From assembly GCF_051020975.1 (NCBI RefSeq), contig NC_135033.1:8273501-8337500 (forward strand): 64,000 nucleotides of DNA, given 5' to 3'. How positions within the stretch are numbered: position 1 is the first letter of the stretch; each line of letters opens with the position of its first letter. Below the pieces are notes generated by a model. The model made no database searches. It saw nothing but the letters and a program-made list of their open reading frames with translations, and was not told the DNA's origin. Source of the stretch: Osmia lignaria lignaria. Its lineage: Eukaryota; Arthropoda; Insecta; Hymenoptera; Megachilidae. Shown here piece after piece: positions 12,441 to 25,626 of this stretch. A program made the position numbers and the translations under genes.

Positions 12441-12464
12441 ACGCGACGATACGCGACGATACGC
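12441..12464 (+). repeat. Decamer ACGCGACGAT tandem repeat
   Basis: Two exact copies and a partial third. Confidence 0.85.
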
Positions 12465-14389
12465 CGCTGCCACGAATCGTGTTCCCATGAACGCGGTTCC
12501 CCTCGAACCCGTGGGAGACTCCTGCACCTAATTCGTCGACCATCGAATTCCTTCGAAGAAGATTGTTAAATTTCTCTACTTTTTTTTAATAAATTACAAC
12601 CTAGTCCGTTTAATGGACAATGGTCGTAAATTCGGAGGCGAAGGCGATGGACACAGGGTGCGCGGTAACACCTGCCCGGTGTGGGTGCTGCGCGAAGGGC
12701 AAAGAGACCGATGGAAATAATGTATGCACCCCAGAGTATACGCGGAATGGAAACTCGAAGAACGAAGCCACCTGAGCCTGCAGGCGGACACGGTAGCGTC
12801 ATTCGAGCCGGCTGTTCGTTCCTCTCTACATACGCGCCTACCATCGTTCATCGTGTTGCAACCGACTCCGCAACCAGCCTAATTGTTCCTTGCAATTTTT
12901 CTTGCACACAAGAAACGCGATCCTCCGAGTTGTACGATAATCTCAACGAGACGAGTTGTACTTTCCCCGTCGTCGAGTTATCTAGCTCGTTTCGCGGACG
13001 TTACGCTTCGTTTGTTCTTCCCCTTCGATCGATTAACATCGTTCGTAATCTTGATCGACGATCCGCGGATGAGATAAAACGGAACTGTGAGAAACGCGTA
13101 CGAGCGTCGCAACGGAAAGGGTTAACGAAAGCAAAGAAGGACATGTTCGATCGCAAGGACAAACGAACAGAACCGCGGGAAAGCGCAATAAGTCGGACTA
13201 AAAACGTAGTTATCGTTGCCGTGCTACCGTGATTATTTTCATTACGGTACGCGAAGCGATCGTTATCTATCGCTTCCCACTGTAGTCCGCGCGAGCGGCA
13301 GAACCGGGGCTTAGATTTCATGTTTTTTCTTAATGATTCGAGCAATTAGCCACGCTGAGTGCTCTGACTTCTCGTTCCAGGCTCGCTCCTTCGCGCGTCT
13401 CCTCCCTCTTCCTTTCGTTTCGCCAGGTTTCCCGGACCCTCGTAGGGGCGTGCGACGCGGTGAAAAGAAAAGAAAAATACATCAGAAAAGAGGAAAGAAA
13501 CACGCTTGCGAGTCTATTGCTTCGTCGATCGCGTGCGATACTCATCGTCTAGCTGGATGTTTAATTAGAACCCTCGAGCAGATAAGGGTGGCGCTTACGG
13601 AGTTCGCTCCAACGATTTCATAACCGTGACGGTGTTAAAAAGCAAAAAATAATCGAAGACGAGGCGTCGAGCGGAATGGGTATAAGGTAGAAGCGAAGAA
13701 ACGAACGGTCGACCGGTGAGCATTTGCGTATTGTTATGTTAACGCCCGGGCAAAGTAACAATCGGCACGAGCACAATAGCGAAATCCTCGCTGAAAAGGG
13801 AGAAGGTGTTCCGCTGACTGAAAGTGGAGAACTGGAAGAAGGTACGAAGAGAAGAGAGAGAATAACCGAGGGGTTAGAGGGTGGCGAAGGCGTTATCGCA
13901 TTATCGTATTGCGGCGCCTCGCTGCCGGCACTTGCTTTGCCCTTACGTAAATTCCTGCAAACAAAGATTTACACCGATACAAGTAAGCCACAGAGTGCGC
14001 AACAGCCTAACCCAACCCCTCTCGTGGCTGCTCCAAAGGAAAGCTTTTAACGTTCTTCCTCTTCGGAAGAAAAACACGAATAAACCCTGAAGATCTTTAA
14101 CAACGCGTCCACTAAAATCGGCATTAATTAACGCGACGCGAAGAAACGATGACCGTGAGGCAAAAATCGAAAGAACGACTATTCGTTTCTACTCGGTTAT
14201 TCGGTGGTCACTTGGTTCCCAAAGCGAGCAAAAGGTGTGCAGGCAGTTTTTTTAACGGATAACCATGGCCCAGTGAAAGCGAGAGCCCCTATGGTGTAAG
14301 AGGGGTGGGCCTAACGGTGGCGAAAGAGGAGGGAAAGGCAGTGTAGGAGGACAGGGCGTACGGTAGCGGGTCATGGGTGGGTGGTGAAT

Positions 14390-14415
14390 ATGCAAATGTA
14401 ATTGATATTACTTTT
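14390..14415. promoter_or_regulatory. POU octamer next to homeodomain sites
   Basis: ATGCAAAT (14,390-14,397) is immediately followed by GTAATTGATATTAC, an imperfect homeodomain-type dyad. Confidence 0.25.
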
Positions 14416-16471
14416 TAAATATTCCCCAGTCTCCCCCGGCAGGGGCAGACCGGCCACCCGTCTGTTGTTCGTTCGCCAACGGCAGAGGGTGCGCCAGCTT
14501 TATACACTCTTTACTCTAAGTGCCTTTTACCCCCGTGTCCCAGCACCCCCTTTTTCTACGGGAACGCGCACCGCCACTTGCCAAACCCCTTGCCCGAGCC
14601 GAGGTAATTAATAGGCTCGAAGATCTACTACGAGATCGGGACGGATAACGGGCGAACGGCTATCGTTACAAGTGGACCGTAACGAACGATCGCTGTTGCA
14701 AAAGAGCCGCTTAAATATTTCTTTCGTTTCGTTTCTTCCTTCGCTTAATCGCCCTCCTTTCCCTACCATGTTTTTTTTCCCCTGTCTCCTTTGTAAAGCT
14801 TGTCGCGAAAATTGACATGATTATTGCTTGGGATAGAATCGAATTGACACTAGTAAAATAGTACTCGCAATGTGTATAGTTAGATCCTGTCTGTAATTAT
14901 TGGACATCGAACCAGAGATTTGCAACACGAACGATTCTATTTTTCTCAACGATTCGTCAAACGGAACGTCCCTTTCGGATAACCGATCTAATTTCAGTCG
15001 GTGGCAGATCCTACCGGATTACCATACATTAATTTTCACCACACCGGACAATGAATTTATTAGTTAAATGCATCGCATTACTGGATACGCTAATTACAAT
15101 TTATGACGCAACGATAGACTTGCTTGATAATTGTGCCGCATAATGCCGGCGGTATCGCGCTGAAGAAAAAATCGAAGTAAACCGAATGGCATTGCCATAA
15201 ATTGCCGCGCGCGAAACCTATAGTTTGTGAATTAACATAATTTCGTATCGATAACCTTCTTTCGTTGCCGTTTTTTTTTTTCTCTTTTTTGAAACGCGTG
15301 AAAAGCAACCGTGTTTGTTGTCCACGTTTTTCGTGGCTCTCCTCGAATTATTTAACGTCCTACTTTGCGGCGCGAGTTACTTTCTTAGGGAGAGATTTAT
15401 GGAGAGCAAAAGAGATGCCACCGGGTCCCCGTTGGCCATGCTATCCCGACACGGTTTTACCAACCGAACAAACACATCTCTGTACGGAAAAGAACGAGTG
15501 CACCCGTTTTGGCCGCAGGAATTTCAGCGTCGGCAGCCTCGTTGAAATTAATGTCCACGCTTGCCACTCGCACCTTTCTTACCAGCGAATTCCGTTTCCA
15601 ACCTGTGTCTCTCTAAGATTCGTGATGAATCACCGTCTCGAACGAGTATTTATTTACTCGAGAATTTTTCTATTTAAAATTTCAGCGCTTTTTAACCTAT
15701 TTTACGCCGTTTTATAAAATAACAGCGATACTAATCATAAAACCCGTAACTTCGACGTAATTCTTCGTGGCAAAGAAAAATCATGACTGCTACGGACACC
15801 TCTAACAGCCTGAGTATTATTACGAAATTCTTTCAAGTGTTATCGTGCCTGGCATAATAAAGCATCGTGTATACAGTTTAACATTCATTCACGCAACCAT
15901 AAGAATAATCGTTTTAACGTTTTTCATTCGCCGCCAGCGGTGAGTTCATCAAGATTCACATCGTTACGAATAATCAGCTGTTAATCCTGTATACGTTCGT
16001 GTAACATCGATGTTAAGTATCAAATTTCTCTTGTAAATTCAACACTTTCTTCCTCACCTTTTTACATTCTGCGCCGTCGCGATTAATAAATTATAGAGGA
16101 ACGGAACGAGAAAGAGTAATGGAACATGGAAAGATTCAGTTCTTCGTGATCTTTGTTTAAATAATCGTTCGAACGTTCACGGTGTTTTGTTCCAGCGTAA
16201 CGATTACCGTTCGAAAGTTGATCGTCTCCGAAGTCGCGTAACGCAAGCCGTCTCAGAATCCTTTGTTATGCAAAGACGCTGAAACGGTACACACGCTTTC
16301 TCATTAACGTCCAAACGATTCTATGCCGGTTGAAAGGAATCTTCTTTTTTTTTTCTTTTTTTCACGGGCAAAGATCGAATCGGTCGGCCGATTTGCACGC
16401 GTCGCCGAGCGGTTACGAGAGATTCCCATTGCACGGCAGGCGAAACGGTAACGATTCAATTCATGAACGAC

Positions 16472-16500
16472 ATGCAAATAACACGAGTGACTAATCAGCT
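16472..16500. promoter_or_regulatory. POU octamer with AP-1/homeodomain-like sites
   Basis: ATGCAAAT (16,472-16,479) is followed within 12 bases by GTGACTAATCAG, which combines an AP-1-like TGACTAA with a TAATC core. Confidence 0.25.
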
Positions 16501-18955
16501 AACGCGTTAACAACGCGCGCTCCTTTTTTACTTAATGAATACTCGGTGCCGGCTCGAAGTTGACGCCATGCCACCCGAACGATGCAAAATCGAAAGTATT
16601 ACGGGCTGGTGTAGCTGGTTCGCGGTTCGTTTGATCTCGACGAGAGACGATTAGTCGCGGATCGTTCGATTAACGACCTTGCATCCTTTGGTTAGCCATT
16701 GTCGAGCGAGGAGGAATCGCGAACGCGTAGGAGGAGAAACGCGTGTCGCCCGACGGACGCCATCGCCACCGCCATAGCGTTCCACCTCGTTCCCTCCGCG
16801 AACACGCTGCTAGTAATTATCCGGCTTCCTGTCACTCGCCTTCAAAATGGTGGATTATCCGACCGGTCGACTCGTGGTTTCGTACGGGGTCGCGAGAACG
16901 GCTTCGCGATAAGTATTTCGTGCGCCGAAAAGCGTTCGCGAAGAAAGCTGACAGGCCACGCGTGACAAAATAAGTTGAAAATTTCTTGTGATAAGTAAAC
17001 GATAGTGTGCGCGGCTTGTAATTAATTTTAAACGGTTCATTTGTAATTTTACGTTCGTTTAACGCCCGTCGTAAGATTACTAATTTCTAAATTGTAATTG
17101 GTATTCGATAAAGCAAACATTAAATAAGGCGAATAACGATGAAAAATGGTTGCGTTCGCGTTTGTAATTGCAAAGAATAAACGTCGCGATGCAAGAGGGA
17201 AAGTCGAGGACGGTAGGTGCGAATCGGTGCGTGCGCGATTACGTGTTTCGCGTCGAGTGCGGAGCGTAAAACGGAACGGAACGAAACGAAAGGATAGCGA
17301 ATGTAGAGAAAGGGAAAGAGAGAATCTAGAAAGGGTAGGAAGGCGCGTAGAGGAGCGTATAGGAATCGACGGTGGCCTAAGGTAGTTGCGTGCCGCAAGT
17401 AATTACCGGGTTCCCCGTGGTAACGCAGCAGCGATGGCGGATCCCTCCTGAATCCTGCAGGCTACAGGCATTCGGGCATTCGGCCGACGACACGGCCACG
17501 GTGTTCCCGTCACACCGCTGGTTTCAACGCCAATTAAACACCCGCTTGTCAAGGAGACGCCGAGCTATACAGGGAGGGGAAGCGACGCGGGCCGATTCTC
17601 CGTGACCGGCCCGATTCGGTGTCGCACGCGATCTGCCCCGACGCTCGCTCAACTCCTTATTATTGCCTCTTATTCCAACCCACGCGTGACCAACACTCCT
17701 TTCTTCCTTCTTTTCAACCCCACCGCGATCGCGAAACTCTTCTTCTCTTACGTATTTCCTCAGAATTACAATCTTCCATCGATCGCAATTGCAAAAAAAT
17801 TGAAAGCGCACCGACGCTCTATTTATTTTTCTAACGCAACGCGTGTGCAATTCGAACGGAGGGTTGCTGCGACGCACGATTACCCTGTTCGTAATTAAAA
17901 ATAGAGCTCCTATTGCATGCGCCGGAAGCATACAATTCTCGGCAAACGGTTTGACAAATGCTGTGTTCCGTAAAATGTATGCAGCGACGCGTGGGTATTG
18001 TATATCATTCGGAGAGGGTGCGTGCGCGTATCGGCGAATCGGCCGCGAGGTTCGTTTCGCGAGAAGGAACAAGAAGTAATTGCGGATGCATGTAGGTCGC
18101 GGCTGGTTAACAATAAGCGATAGTGAAAACGAATTCTGTGCGTGCCTCGATAATAAGGTGAAACGCCATGGTAACGCCGGCTTTGCGTACGGGAATTCTA
18201 GCAAAACTGGATTCCCCTTTTAAATAACCACCTCGCACTTTACCTCCTGCGTTCGAATGACGTGCACACCAGGTCGCCTAACGTGGAAATGACGTGATTA
18301 GAAAGTCGACTGATTTTACTGTTTCGAGCCTCGTGCTATGCGGCAGCGCATTTTTAAACGAGGTCAAAGTCGGGATAACAAAATTCAATTTTTGCGAATT
18401 CAACCCTAACATATATGCAATGTTTTGTATTTACATATTTTTTAAAATTTATATAGTTAGGTATAGGTGATGAATGTTTAAAATTGAAACGAAAATCGGG
18501 GGAGGACAGTTCGCGTTGCGTTTCCTTGTGAGTCAACTTCGTCAATGCCGCTCTAATTCTTATCTGACGTGTCAGAAATTTGCAACGGCCTGATTCGTCC
18601 CTGTTATCAGAGCGGAACGTAAATTACGGTTTGACAGTATCTCGTCGACATTAACGTTTTCGCTTTAGATAATCGGACGTTCGAAGAATTTCGACGGTTT
18701 TTCAAATCGCGACGAAGGACGGTAAACGTTTTGATAATATCTATTTTCGTTCCGCGACCTTCTTTTAAACGTTTCTCAGTTTATTCTGATAGAACGTTTC
18801 GAACAGCACCAATTACAAGAATTTATTAACGACGCCGTCATCAGTCGCACACTTTAAAACATTCTGAGAACAATGCATAAAATGTATCTTTTATCAATAA
18901 AACGAAAGAATATCGGATCGTCGAGGAGGTTCCGATAAATTAGTCGAAGCAAGAG

Positions 18956-18980
18956 GGTGAAGGGTGTTGTTCCCTTCACC
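18956..18980. repeat. 9-bp hairpin
   Basis: GGTGAAGGG pairs with CCCTTCACC around a 7-base loop, with one further G-T pair outside. No T-run follows, so it is not terminator-like, and its function is unknown. Confidence 0.6.
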
Positions 18981-19857
18981 TACCCCGGCAATCAGCCCCC
19001 CGTGGCTACGGTAACGACGGTTCAACGCCAGTTTTAATCGCGTCTCGTAGTGATGGGGTGCTGCTGCTATCACCCATGGGGCCATTTCATCGAGACACCC
19101 GTTCGCAGCCGATAGACGACTGCTTTATTACCTTTATTCCTGCTTTCCAGCTTCTTATCTAAATGGAACTCGTTGCAAATCTCGCGTCCGACTCTCGTTT
19201 CGAATATTTTTATCAATCCTCATGATACCTGTTTCGCTCGTGTCGTAAACGGCCAACCTTCTCCGAATGCCTACGATTTGTCCGGTTAAACGAACGGACG
19301 ATCGTAATCGAACCTACCGAACGATACCTCTAATCGTACAGCAGATATTAGCGTCTCGTTTCATTGCCCGTAATCGGTACACGAATAGTCTCAAGAGTTC
19401 AGCCGTTCGAGATTTCATTCGATAAGCGCAACATGTGTAACGCTGCCAGTGATCTCGACGCGGATACTAATCGCAATAAGCGGAATTTAAAGCCACGTTG
19501 CACGCGTTTTTCCTTCGCCTTGCGTGGCTCGTGGATAATTTCGAAACGGTATACGCGGAAAAATGCCGAAATGTATACGGTTGAGAGGGTTCATAGGTAG
19601 CAGAACGTTTCGTACGTTTCAAGAGCACCAGTTTAAAATGTGGTAAGAAGGTTTGCGAAGGAAGTGAATAATTAAAACGGTTGGTACACCGGTAGATAAA
19701 ATCATAGGACGTCACCATCGAGGATGATGCTGTTCGGTGGGCAATCAAGAAAATGGCTCGCAAGCTTTTCCTACTTCCGGGTGTCTGTCCGCCACGAAGG
19801 GGAAACGCAATCGCCTGGTTATCTTGATAAACCGGCAAGAAGACAAGAGGACGATTC

Positions 19858-19880
19858 GCGCGAGTCAGCGCGAGTCAGCG
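19858..19880 (+). repeat. Decamer GCGCGAGTCA tandem repeat
   Basis: Two exact copies followed by a partial copy. Confidence 0.85.
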
Positions 19881-20849
19881 CAGCGTACTGGTTAAAAGGT
19901 ACTTAGGCTGGCTCCGGTACGCAACGGGCAAGGAGAAGGCCCCTGGTCACGGGATCCGACCAACAGATAGCTGGATGGTCGATACTTTTTGCACACGGCT
20001 AGCCGTGTTACGTAAGAGGAAGGCCGAACGCTATCTCGTTGGATCGGTGTTCACCGCGCTAATTACCCATCGTGCCTGGCAAATGGCTTCCGCGGGTTAC
20101 TCCGAACCTGTGGAACGTGCGCCAGCTACTACAGCTAGAAGATAAGCATGGAATTTTAACCAGCGAATCGGTTTGTTAATACGCCAACAAACTTTTCCGT
20201 TTTCACCCGCAGGTGGGGAGTCTACTTTTCCTTACGCCTGATTCTCGATGGAAAAATACTTTTTTTCAATCCACGCCGCGGTTCGAACACCGTTTTTTCC
20301 GCCGGTCGACGGTGAAGGATAAAGCGAAAAATACAGTTAGCGAGGATTTCAGAGGATTTAACGCGCGTCTGCTCCGCGTTCGTTCGAAAACGCGTACACC
20401 AGAGAAGGTTCTTTATTAGAGGCGAACTGGGATCTCCCCTTGGGCTTATCCCGGAGAGACCTTCCATCATTTTAAAGCCCGTCGTGATAAAATTAGACGG
20501 ACAATTTCATTCGAAGACTTCGCCACGATCGAGCGGTGACGGTTTAATTTCGGCTGCCCAGGGCGATCTTTCGACCCCTCGTCGATCTCTCGCACAAAAG
20601 GCACACCGTCTGCTCGGCGCATTAACGAATTTGCCGTTGGAAATTTCGCTTAACTTCGTTCCACCACGATCCGTTCAGTTTTTCCACGAATTTTGCTCGG
20701 ATCGTTTCGCGTGACGATCGCGAATTCCGAGGTGTTTGACGGTGGCAAGTTGGCGCGGCAGCGATTCTCGAAGGGTGAAGGAAGGTTCGATAAAGAAATC
20801 AAACGTTGGACTGACCACGAAGAACCGCGATAGCCTTTGCTGTTGGCGC

Positions 20850-20871
20850 GATGTAATTCCGATGTAATTCC
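20850..20871 (+). repeat. 11-bp direct duplication
   Basis: GATGTAATTCC occurs twice in tandem without mismatch. Confidence 0.9.
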
Positions 20872-21040
20872 GTGGCTCGCGTCACGTGTGCCCGGAATGG
20901 AAATACATGAAGCAGCCTTTCAGGACTTTCCCTCGGATCGGCGGGATTAGATAACACCGATAGCTGAGAATTCTTCGGATGGATCGTGAATAAACCACGT
21001 CGCGTGCGCGGCGACTTAGAAACCGAATAAATCCTACACG

Positions 21041-21125
21041 ATACGACGCGATGCGACGCGATGGAAGAAGAGTGTCCGTGGGCCCTTGTTTGGGAGCAAG
21101 GCAGACGACGCGACGCGACGCGACG
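21041..21125 (+). repeat. Dispersed GCGAC/GACGC pentamer array
   Basis: Copies of (A)TGCGACGCG at 21,041-21,060 and a (GACGC)n run at 21,105-21,125 flank a unique spacer. Confidence 0.7.
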
Positions 21126-21280
21126 GACGGGTGGATGTCGTCGAGTGCCAAGACGAATGACTAGCAAACACAGGAGAAGAAAGGAGAGGACGCGAAGAGG
21201 TGCAAAGACTCGGCTTTGCGCGAAGGATAAAGCGTGCGTGCACGCACTCGCGCACGTGGAATAATAATTATGCGTCGCCG

Positions 21281-21299
21281 CGCCACGCCACGCCACGCC
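21281..21299 (+). repeat. (CGCCA)n pentamer repeat
   Basis: Three and a half copies of CGCCA in a CpG-rich stretch. Confidence 0.85.
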
Positions 21300-21388
21300 G
21301 CTGCTGATACGAGTTCCTTGCAAATGACGTGTCAGGTGCAGCTGTTGCGCATCGTTCCGCAATGCGGGCCTGCTGACCACCTCTCTTA

Positions 21389-21411
21389 CTCTCTCTCTCT
21401 CTCTCTCTCTT
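21389..21411 (+). repeat. (CT)n microsatellite
   Basis: About 11 CT units. It produces an Arg-Glu repeat in a minus-strand frame, which is not taken as coding. Confidence 0.9.
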
Positions 21412-23565
21412 TCTCTCTTCGTCTCCACTGCCGGCTGCTTCTTCCACTTTGCGTTCCTCATCTTCTTCCTTTCTCTTTCTCAGCAACGAAAGGACAGATT
21501 GAATGGAATATCGAATCGCGCGGTGTCGGTTTCGATGCGATCGCATTAGCGTTGCGAATAAAGTCTTTTCCACCCTTATACAGAGTTCTGCTAATGTCTC
21601 CACGGTGGCTGGGCCGATCATCCAGCAGCGAGGTCTAAAGTGCGAAGTTACATGCGAACCGCGATCCCTCGCGTGCTACCTGTCATTACCGAAGGGCCTC
21701 CGTTTAACCGTCTACGTGCATCGTGTTCCTCTCACACCCATGCCACCTACGCTCGCCTCGCTTCCTTCGGCCACGGCCGTGCGGCAATTCGGCATCCTGT
21801 TCCATTGCCACTGGCACGCCGATCGCTCCTCGATCCGTTCCTCGCCCGGACGAACGTCAGCGCCGGGTAATTGAAGGTTTTACCGCTGAAAGCGGCGTGT
21901 ATTTCGGTCTTTAGAAGGTGGATCGTTTCCTTGCCCTCTTATCGTAGAGAGAATCCATCGTGCAACAAAATTTACGCTCCTTTTTCATCGAATCGTGTGC
22001 TTCGCTTCGAAGCCTCGAAACGGTTACGTGGCTATCGGTTGCGAAGAGAAACGACGATTGCTCGAAATATTGCCGCAACATTGTATCCAATTGTACAAGC
22101 AGGCTTAACGAAGAAAAGGATTACTTCCCACGACAATTCGCGATTCTGTTTGTCACGAATCGCACGATGAACAGAGAGAAAAAGAGAAAGAGAGTTGAGA
22201 TCGAATAGAACCCTCCTGCTCGTGTTGCACCATTGAAAATATCCTCGAGGAATCGAGGTAGAACGGCAGAGGGGAATGGAAAGATGGGTATCCGTAGACG
22301 CTTCTAGCCTAGATCAAAACCCGTAATCACGAAGTAATAATACCCGATCACGGAAGATATTGCACATTTCCCCGGAATCACTACTATTCCCAGGGAAGAT
22401 GCCCCCGTCGGGGTTGTTTGGGAGGTCTTACTGTTCGCCGACATGCAATCCGAAAATTCGCTCGGTATCTCCTTTGGTTGGTCGAAAGCGATGATCGTGC
22501 CACTGCCAGCGGCTCTTTTACGGCTCCTTTCGTTTTACAATTCTTTCCTGCTGTCGCTTTTACGCTTCTCTCCCCCTTTTCGTTCCTTTTATCCCACCGT
22601 CGATTCCCGTGTAATCATTTACCCTTTCCTAATTACGAGTAAAAAATATCTCGTAAAGTCTGATGAAAATTGAAGCGTCATCGGGCGTTACGGTTGACGG
22701 GAAAAATGAAGTTACAAAGGCAGGAAACGCTTGGAATCTCAGCTGGTTTCCAGGTCGTACGCGTCCAGCTAATCGCGCGTCCACTCCATCAAGGAGGAGA
22801 CTGGCAGAAAACGATAGGCATCGAATTGAATGGGGGAAAGAGGGAAAAAACGGCGAAACCGACGAGGAACGACGAGGTTGAGGACTACGAAGTAGCACGG
22901 TCGGCCCAGGTAGGACGGGTTTAACATAGCGCAGACTTTTTTACACCGTGGCCAAACAATTCGAAAGAAGCGATGGGCCGTCTTCGAGAAGGGCCAGTAG
23001 CGGAGGCGGTGGGCAAGAGTCGACGAGGCGAGGGGAAAGAACGTCTCGAAGGGTGCCTTCGGCCAACCGTACCATTAATCATCGGGGCAATTCCATAGAT
23101 GGCTGTTGGCTGCTCGAAGGAGCGAGCGATGCATGCCAAACTTACATCGTGCCTTGCCTACCGAACAACCTGCGAAAAGACGCGTTATCTTTTCTGCCAG
23201 CTACAAAACGTTACCCTTTACCGTTTTACCATTCCGTCCTCGTAAGCTAACGCGTTGCTTTCCACTGTTTTCTTTCTTTACATCTTACTGCCTGGATTAG
23301 CCAGGTTACCAGATCTCAACTTTGTCCTGTTCGATGGCACGCTACTTTGCGAGAAAATAAGTAACTCGGATGAAACACCTTTTATCAATTAATCAATTAA
23401 ATGTAAATTATAGGGGTGTATAAGATAAAGACTTCTGTTTTTCTTCAGGTAATGCCCACCCTTATTCGTCTTACAATTAGCTGTCCTTAATATATTTATG
23501 ATCATTCAATTTCTCCATAATGCGGGTAAACAGGCATTGAATATTAACCAAGATAAATAATATCG

Positions 23566-23594
23566 CTTCCGATAGATTGTCTTCCGATAGATTG
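23566..23594 (+). repeat. 15-bp tandem duplication
   Basis: CTTCCGATAGATTGT is repeated directly as CTTCCGATAGATTGG. Confidence 0.9.
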
Positions 23595-24589
23595 GATATA
23601 ATTCAATGGTAATCTAGCGGATCGCGAATTGAACGCGGCTAATTTCCAAGTCACACACGATGTCCGATCGTTCTCCGCAGCCCGATCGACCGTTAAATAT
23701 CCCATCGTTAACGAACTCGCCCACGGTCTTGTAGCCGGTCGCGTCCGTACAACGTGTATTCCGTCCGGTTTCTTCCGTCCGCAAGAAAGCCGGCTACATC
23801 GTCTCCGCGGCTCCGTTGTTAAATCCGCGGCGAACAACCCAGATAGCCGCTCGAACACGTCGTCGAACGTGAAATAAGGATTCGAGTCGCGATCCAGAAA
23901 CGGAAAGGGGAAAAGAGCGAAGCGGAGTGGAGAGAAGCTGATGTCTACCCCGTTTCTCTATCATCGAGCGAGGCAGCGAGAGGAGGATGGAGAGGGCAAA
24001 AAAGATCGAACTCATCCACGGAGACACGGTGGCCACCGGGCCGTTCGAACCATGTCAGCAGTTTAATCAATGCATTTAGCCGAATTCCTGTCTGGCCCAA
24101 ATAAAAGGCGAGACAGAGGGAGGTTAAGCGCAAAAAACGCGACGCGCACGACGAATCCCTCTTCTGACTTTTTCTTTTTGCCCGGGCAGAAAGTCTTCGG
24201 GGCCCACCGTGGTCCCGTTGCCCCCACCAATCCTCTCTGTCAACCGCCAAAAGTTGTTAAGTATTCCGCGGATGTATTTCTCTCCCCCTTTCGCTGGACC
24301 CCCTCCTCGTTCGTATCTTCTCCTTTGACTTAAACTCCTCTCCGTCTCCTGTTCGCGTTCCCTGAACGGACAGACTCTTCTTCGAATAAGGTACGTCAAC
24401 CGCGGGGATGACAACCAGACGGAAACCGACAGAGCTTCTTCCCATTCACCTTTTCGTCCTTTTCCACCGCACACAAGTTCGCAGACTTACGCAGACGGGG
24501 CTAGATAGGTTTTTTGTTTACGCACCGGCGACTTGCTAACTTTGTCCGATTCGCTGTTCGATTCGGGACCGGGCGAAATCGTTCAACAG

Positions 24590-24815
24590 CCGTTTACATT
24601 AGGCAACTTTTGCTCCGTCGACCAAAGTCGACCGTGTAAATGGGATTTCGATCGAATGGAAACGACTTCTCCTTCTTTCTACCCCTTGGTTGCCTTTTTG
24701 TTCATTTTTCACCCAACAGTCTGACCTTGTCAATTGTAATTGATATTATAAACGTTAATACAAAGTTTGTATTATGTGTAAAGATATATATGGAATAAAG
24801 ATAACAGTTTGGAAT
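24590..24815 (+). CDS. Candidate terminal exon with stop, AT-rich 3' UTR and poly(A) signal
   Basis: A branch-point-like TTGCTAAC (24,534-24,541) and a loosely pyrimidine-rich stretch precede an acceptor TTCAACAG. From 24,590 the frame reads in phase 0 for 44 codons to TGA at 24,722-24,724. The translated segment contains CSVDQSRPCKWDFDR and ends in a hydrophobic stretch (FYPLVAFLFIF). After the stop the DNA becomes AT-rich, with AATAAA at 24,794-24,799 and a GT/T-rich element (24,823-24,845) where a downstream cleavage element would lie. The coding part is 24,590-24,724 and the rest would be 3' UTR. The frame is open upstream only to a TAG near 24,508, and no convincing upstream exon was found. 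The protein is not recognised. Confidence 0.18.
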
Positions 24816-24845
24816 ACAAGAAGGTTCTCGTTGTTGATTCTTTTC
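24794..24845 (+). terminator. Candidate poly(A) signal and downstream GU-rich element
   Basis: AATAAA at 24,794-24,799 is followed about 25 bases later by a GT-rich run (GGTTCTCGTTGTTG). The preceding 70 bases are AT-rich. AATAAA alone is common in AT-rich DNA, so the combination matters more than the hexamer. Confidence 0.25.
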
Positions 24846-25610
24846 CCCCTTAGCTAGAAGCGTTTACAGGTCGAAGTACTATTTCATTGATAGTCAACGA
24901 GTCTGCCGCGTTTCCTGTTCATCTCCGTTATCTCGCCGAGCATCTGGAAGCCCGACGAATAAATTTCAACCCGTGTCTTAACGCTCCACGATCCGTTGCA
25001 CCGGTATATGAAGACGATATCGAGTTCGGAAAATCCTCAGCTGGAACACGCGCTTGCGATTTGAATCTTTTACTGCGACACGGTTGGATTTCGCCAGGAT
25101 AAAACTGATTTAACAGCCGAGGAGTTAACCAGAAACCTCGGAGCATGCCCTGGCTTCGATATGAAAAAGAAAGACCACGCGTTGGTGCTAAATTTTAAGG
25201 TCCTAATAAAGATTGGCAGCGCAAGTTTTTGCTTTATTTGCCCAATAAAGTGACCGGCGCGTTATCGGTCGTTTCTTTTTTTTTTTCTTTTTTCATTCCT
25301 GACAGAAGAGGACCACGGGTCCGACCGCAAGCTCGTTACGCCTGTCGGAAGTATAAATCAAGCGGAAAGTTATTCCGCCGTACTGTCGGGAACTCCCCGC
25401 GGGGCGACTTCATGAAAACTGCTACCACCTTCTTATAAACGACATCGAATACGTTCAAGATCGTTCCTTGCGCGTCGATACTTACGATCCGTCGCGATAA
25501 CGACGATTTACGACGAGAAATAGACGAATCCTCTCGACCCTTCAATTTTCTCAACGAAACACGCCAACAAATGATCGTCGATCCGAAATATAATGCTGAA
25601 AATTATTTTC

Positions 25611-25626
25611 TTTTTTTTTTTTTTTT
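25611..25626 (+). repeat. T16 homopolymer
   Basis: A run of 16 T bases in AT-rich DNA. Confidence 0.85.

Larger units (their letters stand above)
11900..18900. other. Unique non-coding DNA
   Basis: Long chance frames occur, for example an ATG frame at about 12,711-13,232, without domains or splice structure. Two POU octamers (14,390; 16,472) and AT-rich enhancer-like sequence are the only items noted. 18,350-18,500 is AT-rich and featureless. Confidence 0.4.
18981..24500. other. Unique non-coding DNA with short tandem repeats
   Basis: Beyond the listed repeats, a CpG-rich stretch runs from about 20,500 to 21,900. A pyrimidine-rich stretch at 24,280-24,370 resembles an acceptor tract, but it leads to a donor only 17 bases after its AG. 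A 16-bp perfect palindrome lies at 19,993-20,008. Confidence 0.4.

Noticed and set aside
12681..13232. 183-codon plus-strand frame
   Set aside because: The first codon is GTG. From the first ATG about 175 codons remain with no domain, and one frame of this length is expected by chance in 64 kb.
14006..14018. CCTAACCCAACCC resembles arthropod telomere repeat
   Set aside because: Only one or two degenerate units are present; there is no array.
14821..14842. TTATTGCTTG resembles the 5' end of miR-137
   Set aside because: The remaining bases do not match and no stable precursor is seen.
17524..18204. 226-codon minus-strand frame
   Set aside because: It opens on TTG, has no ATG until about residue 93, and shows no recognisable domain.
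19993..20008. 16-bp perfect palindrome ACACGGCTAGCCGTGT
   Set aside because: About one perfect 16-bp palindrome is expected by chance in 64 kb.
20799..21461. 220-codon minus-strand ATG frame
   Set aside because: It begins by translating a CT microsatellite as Arg-Glu repeats, then runs through GC-rich pentamers and has no domain. Treated as compositional.
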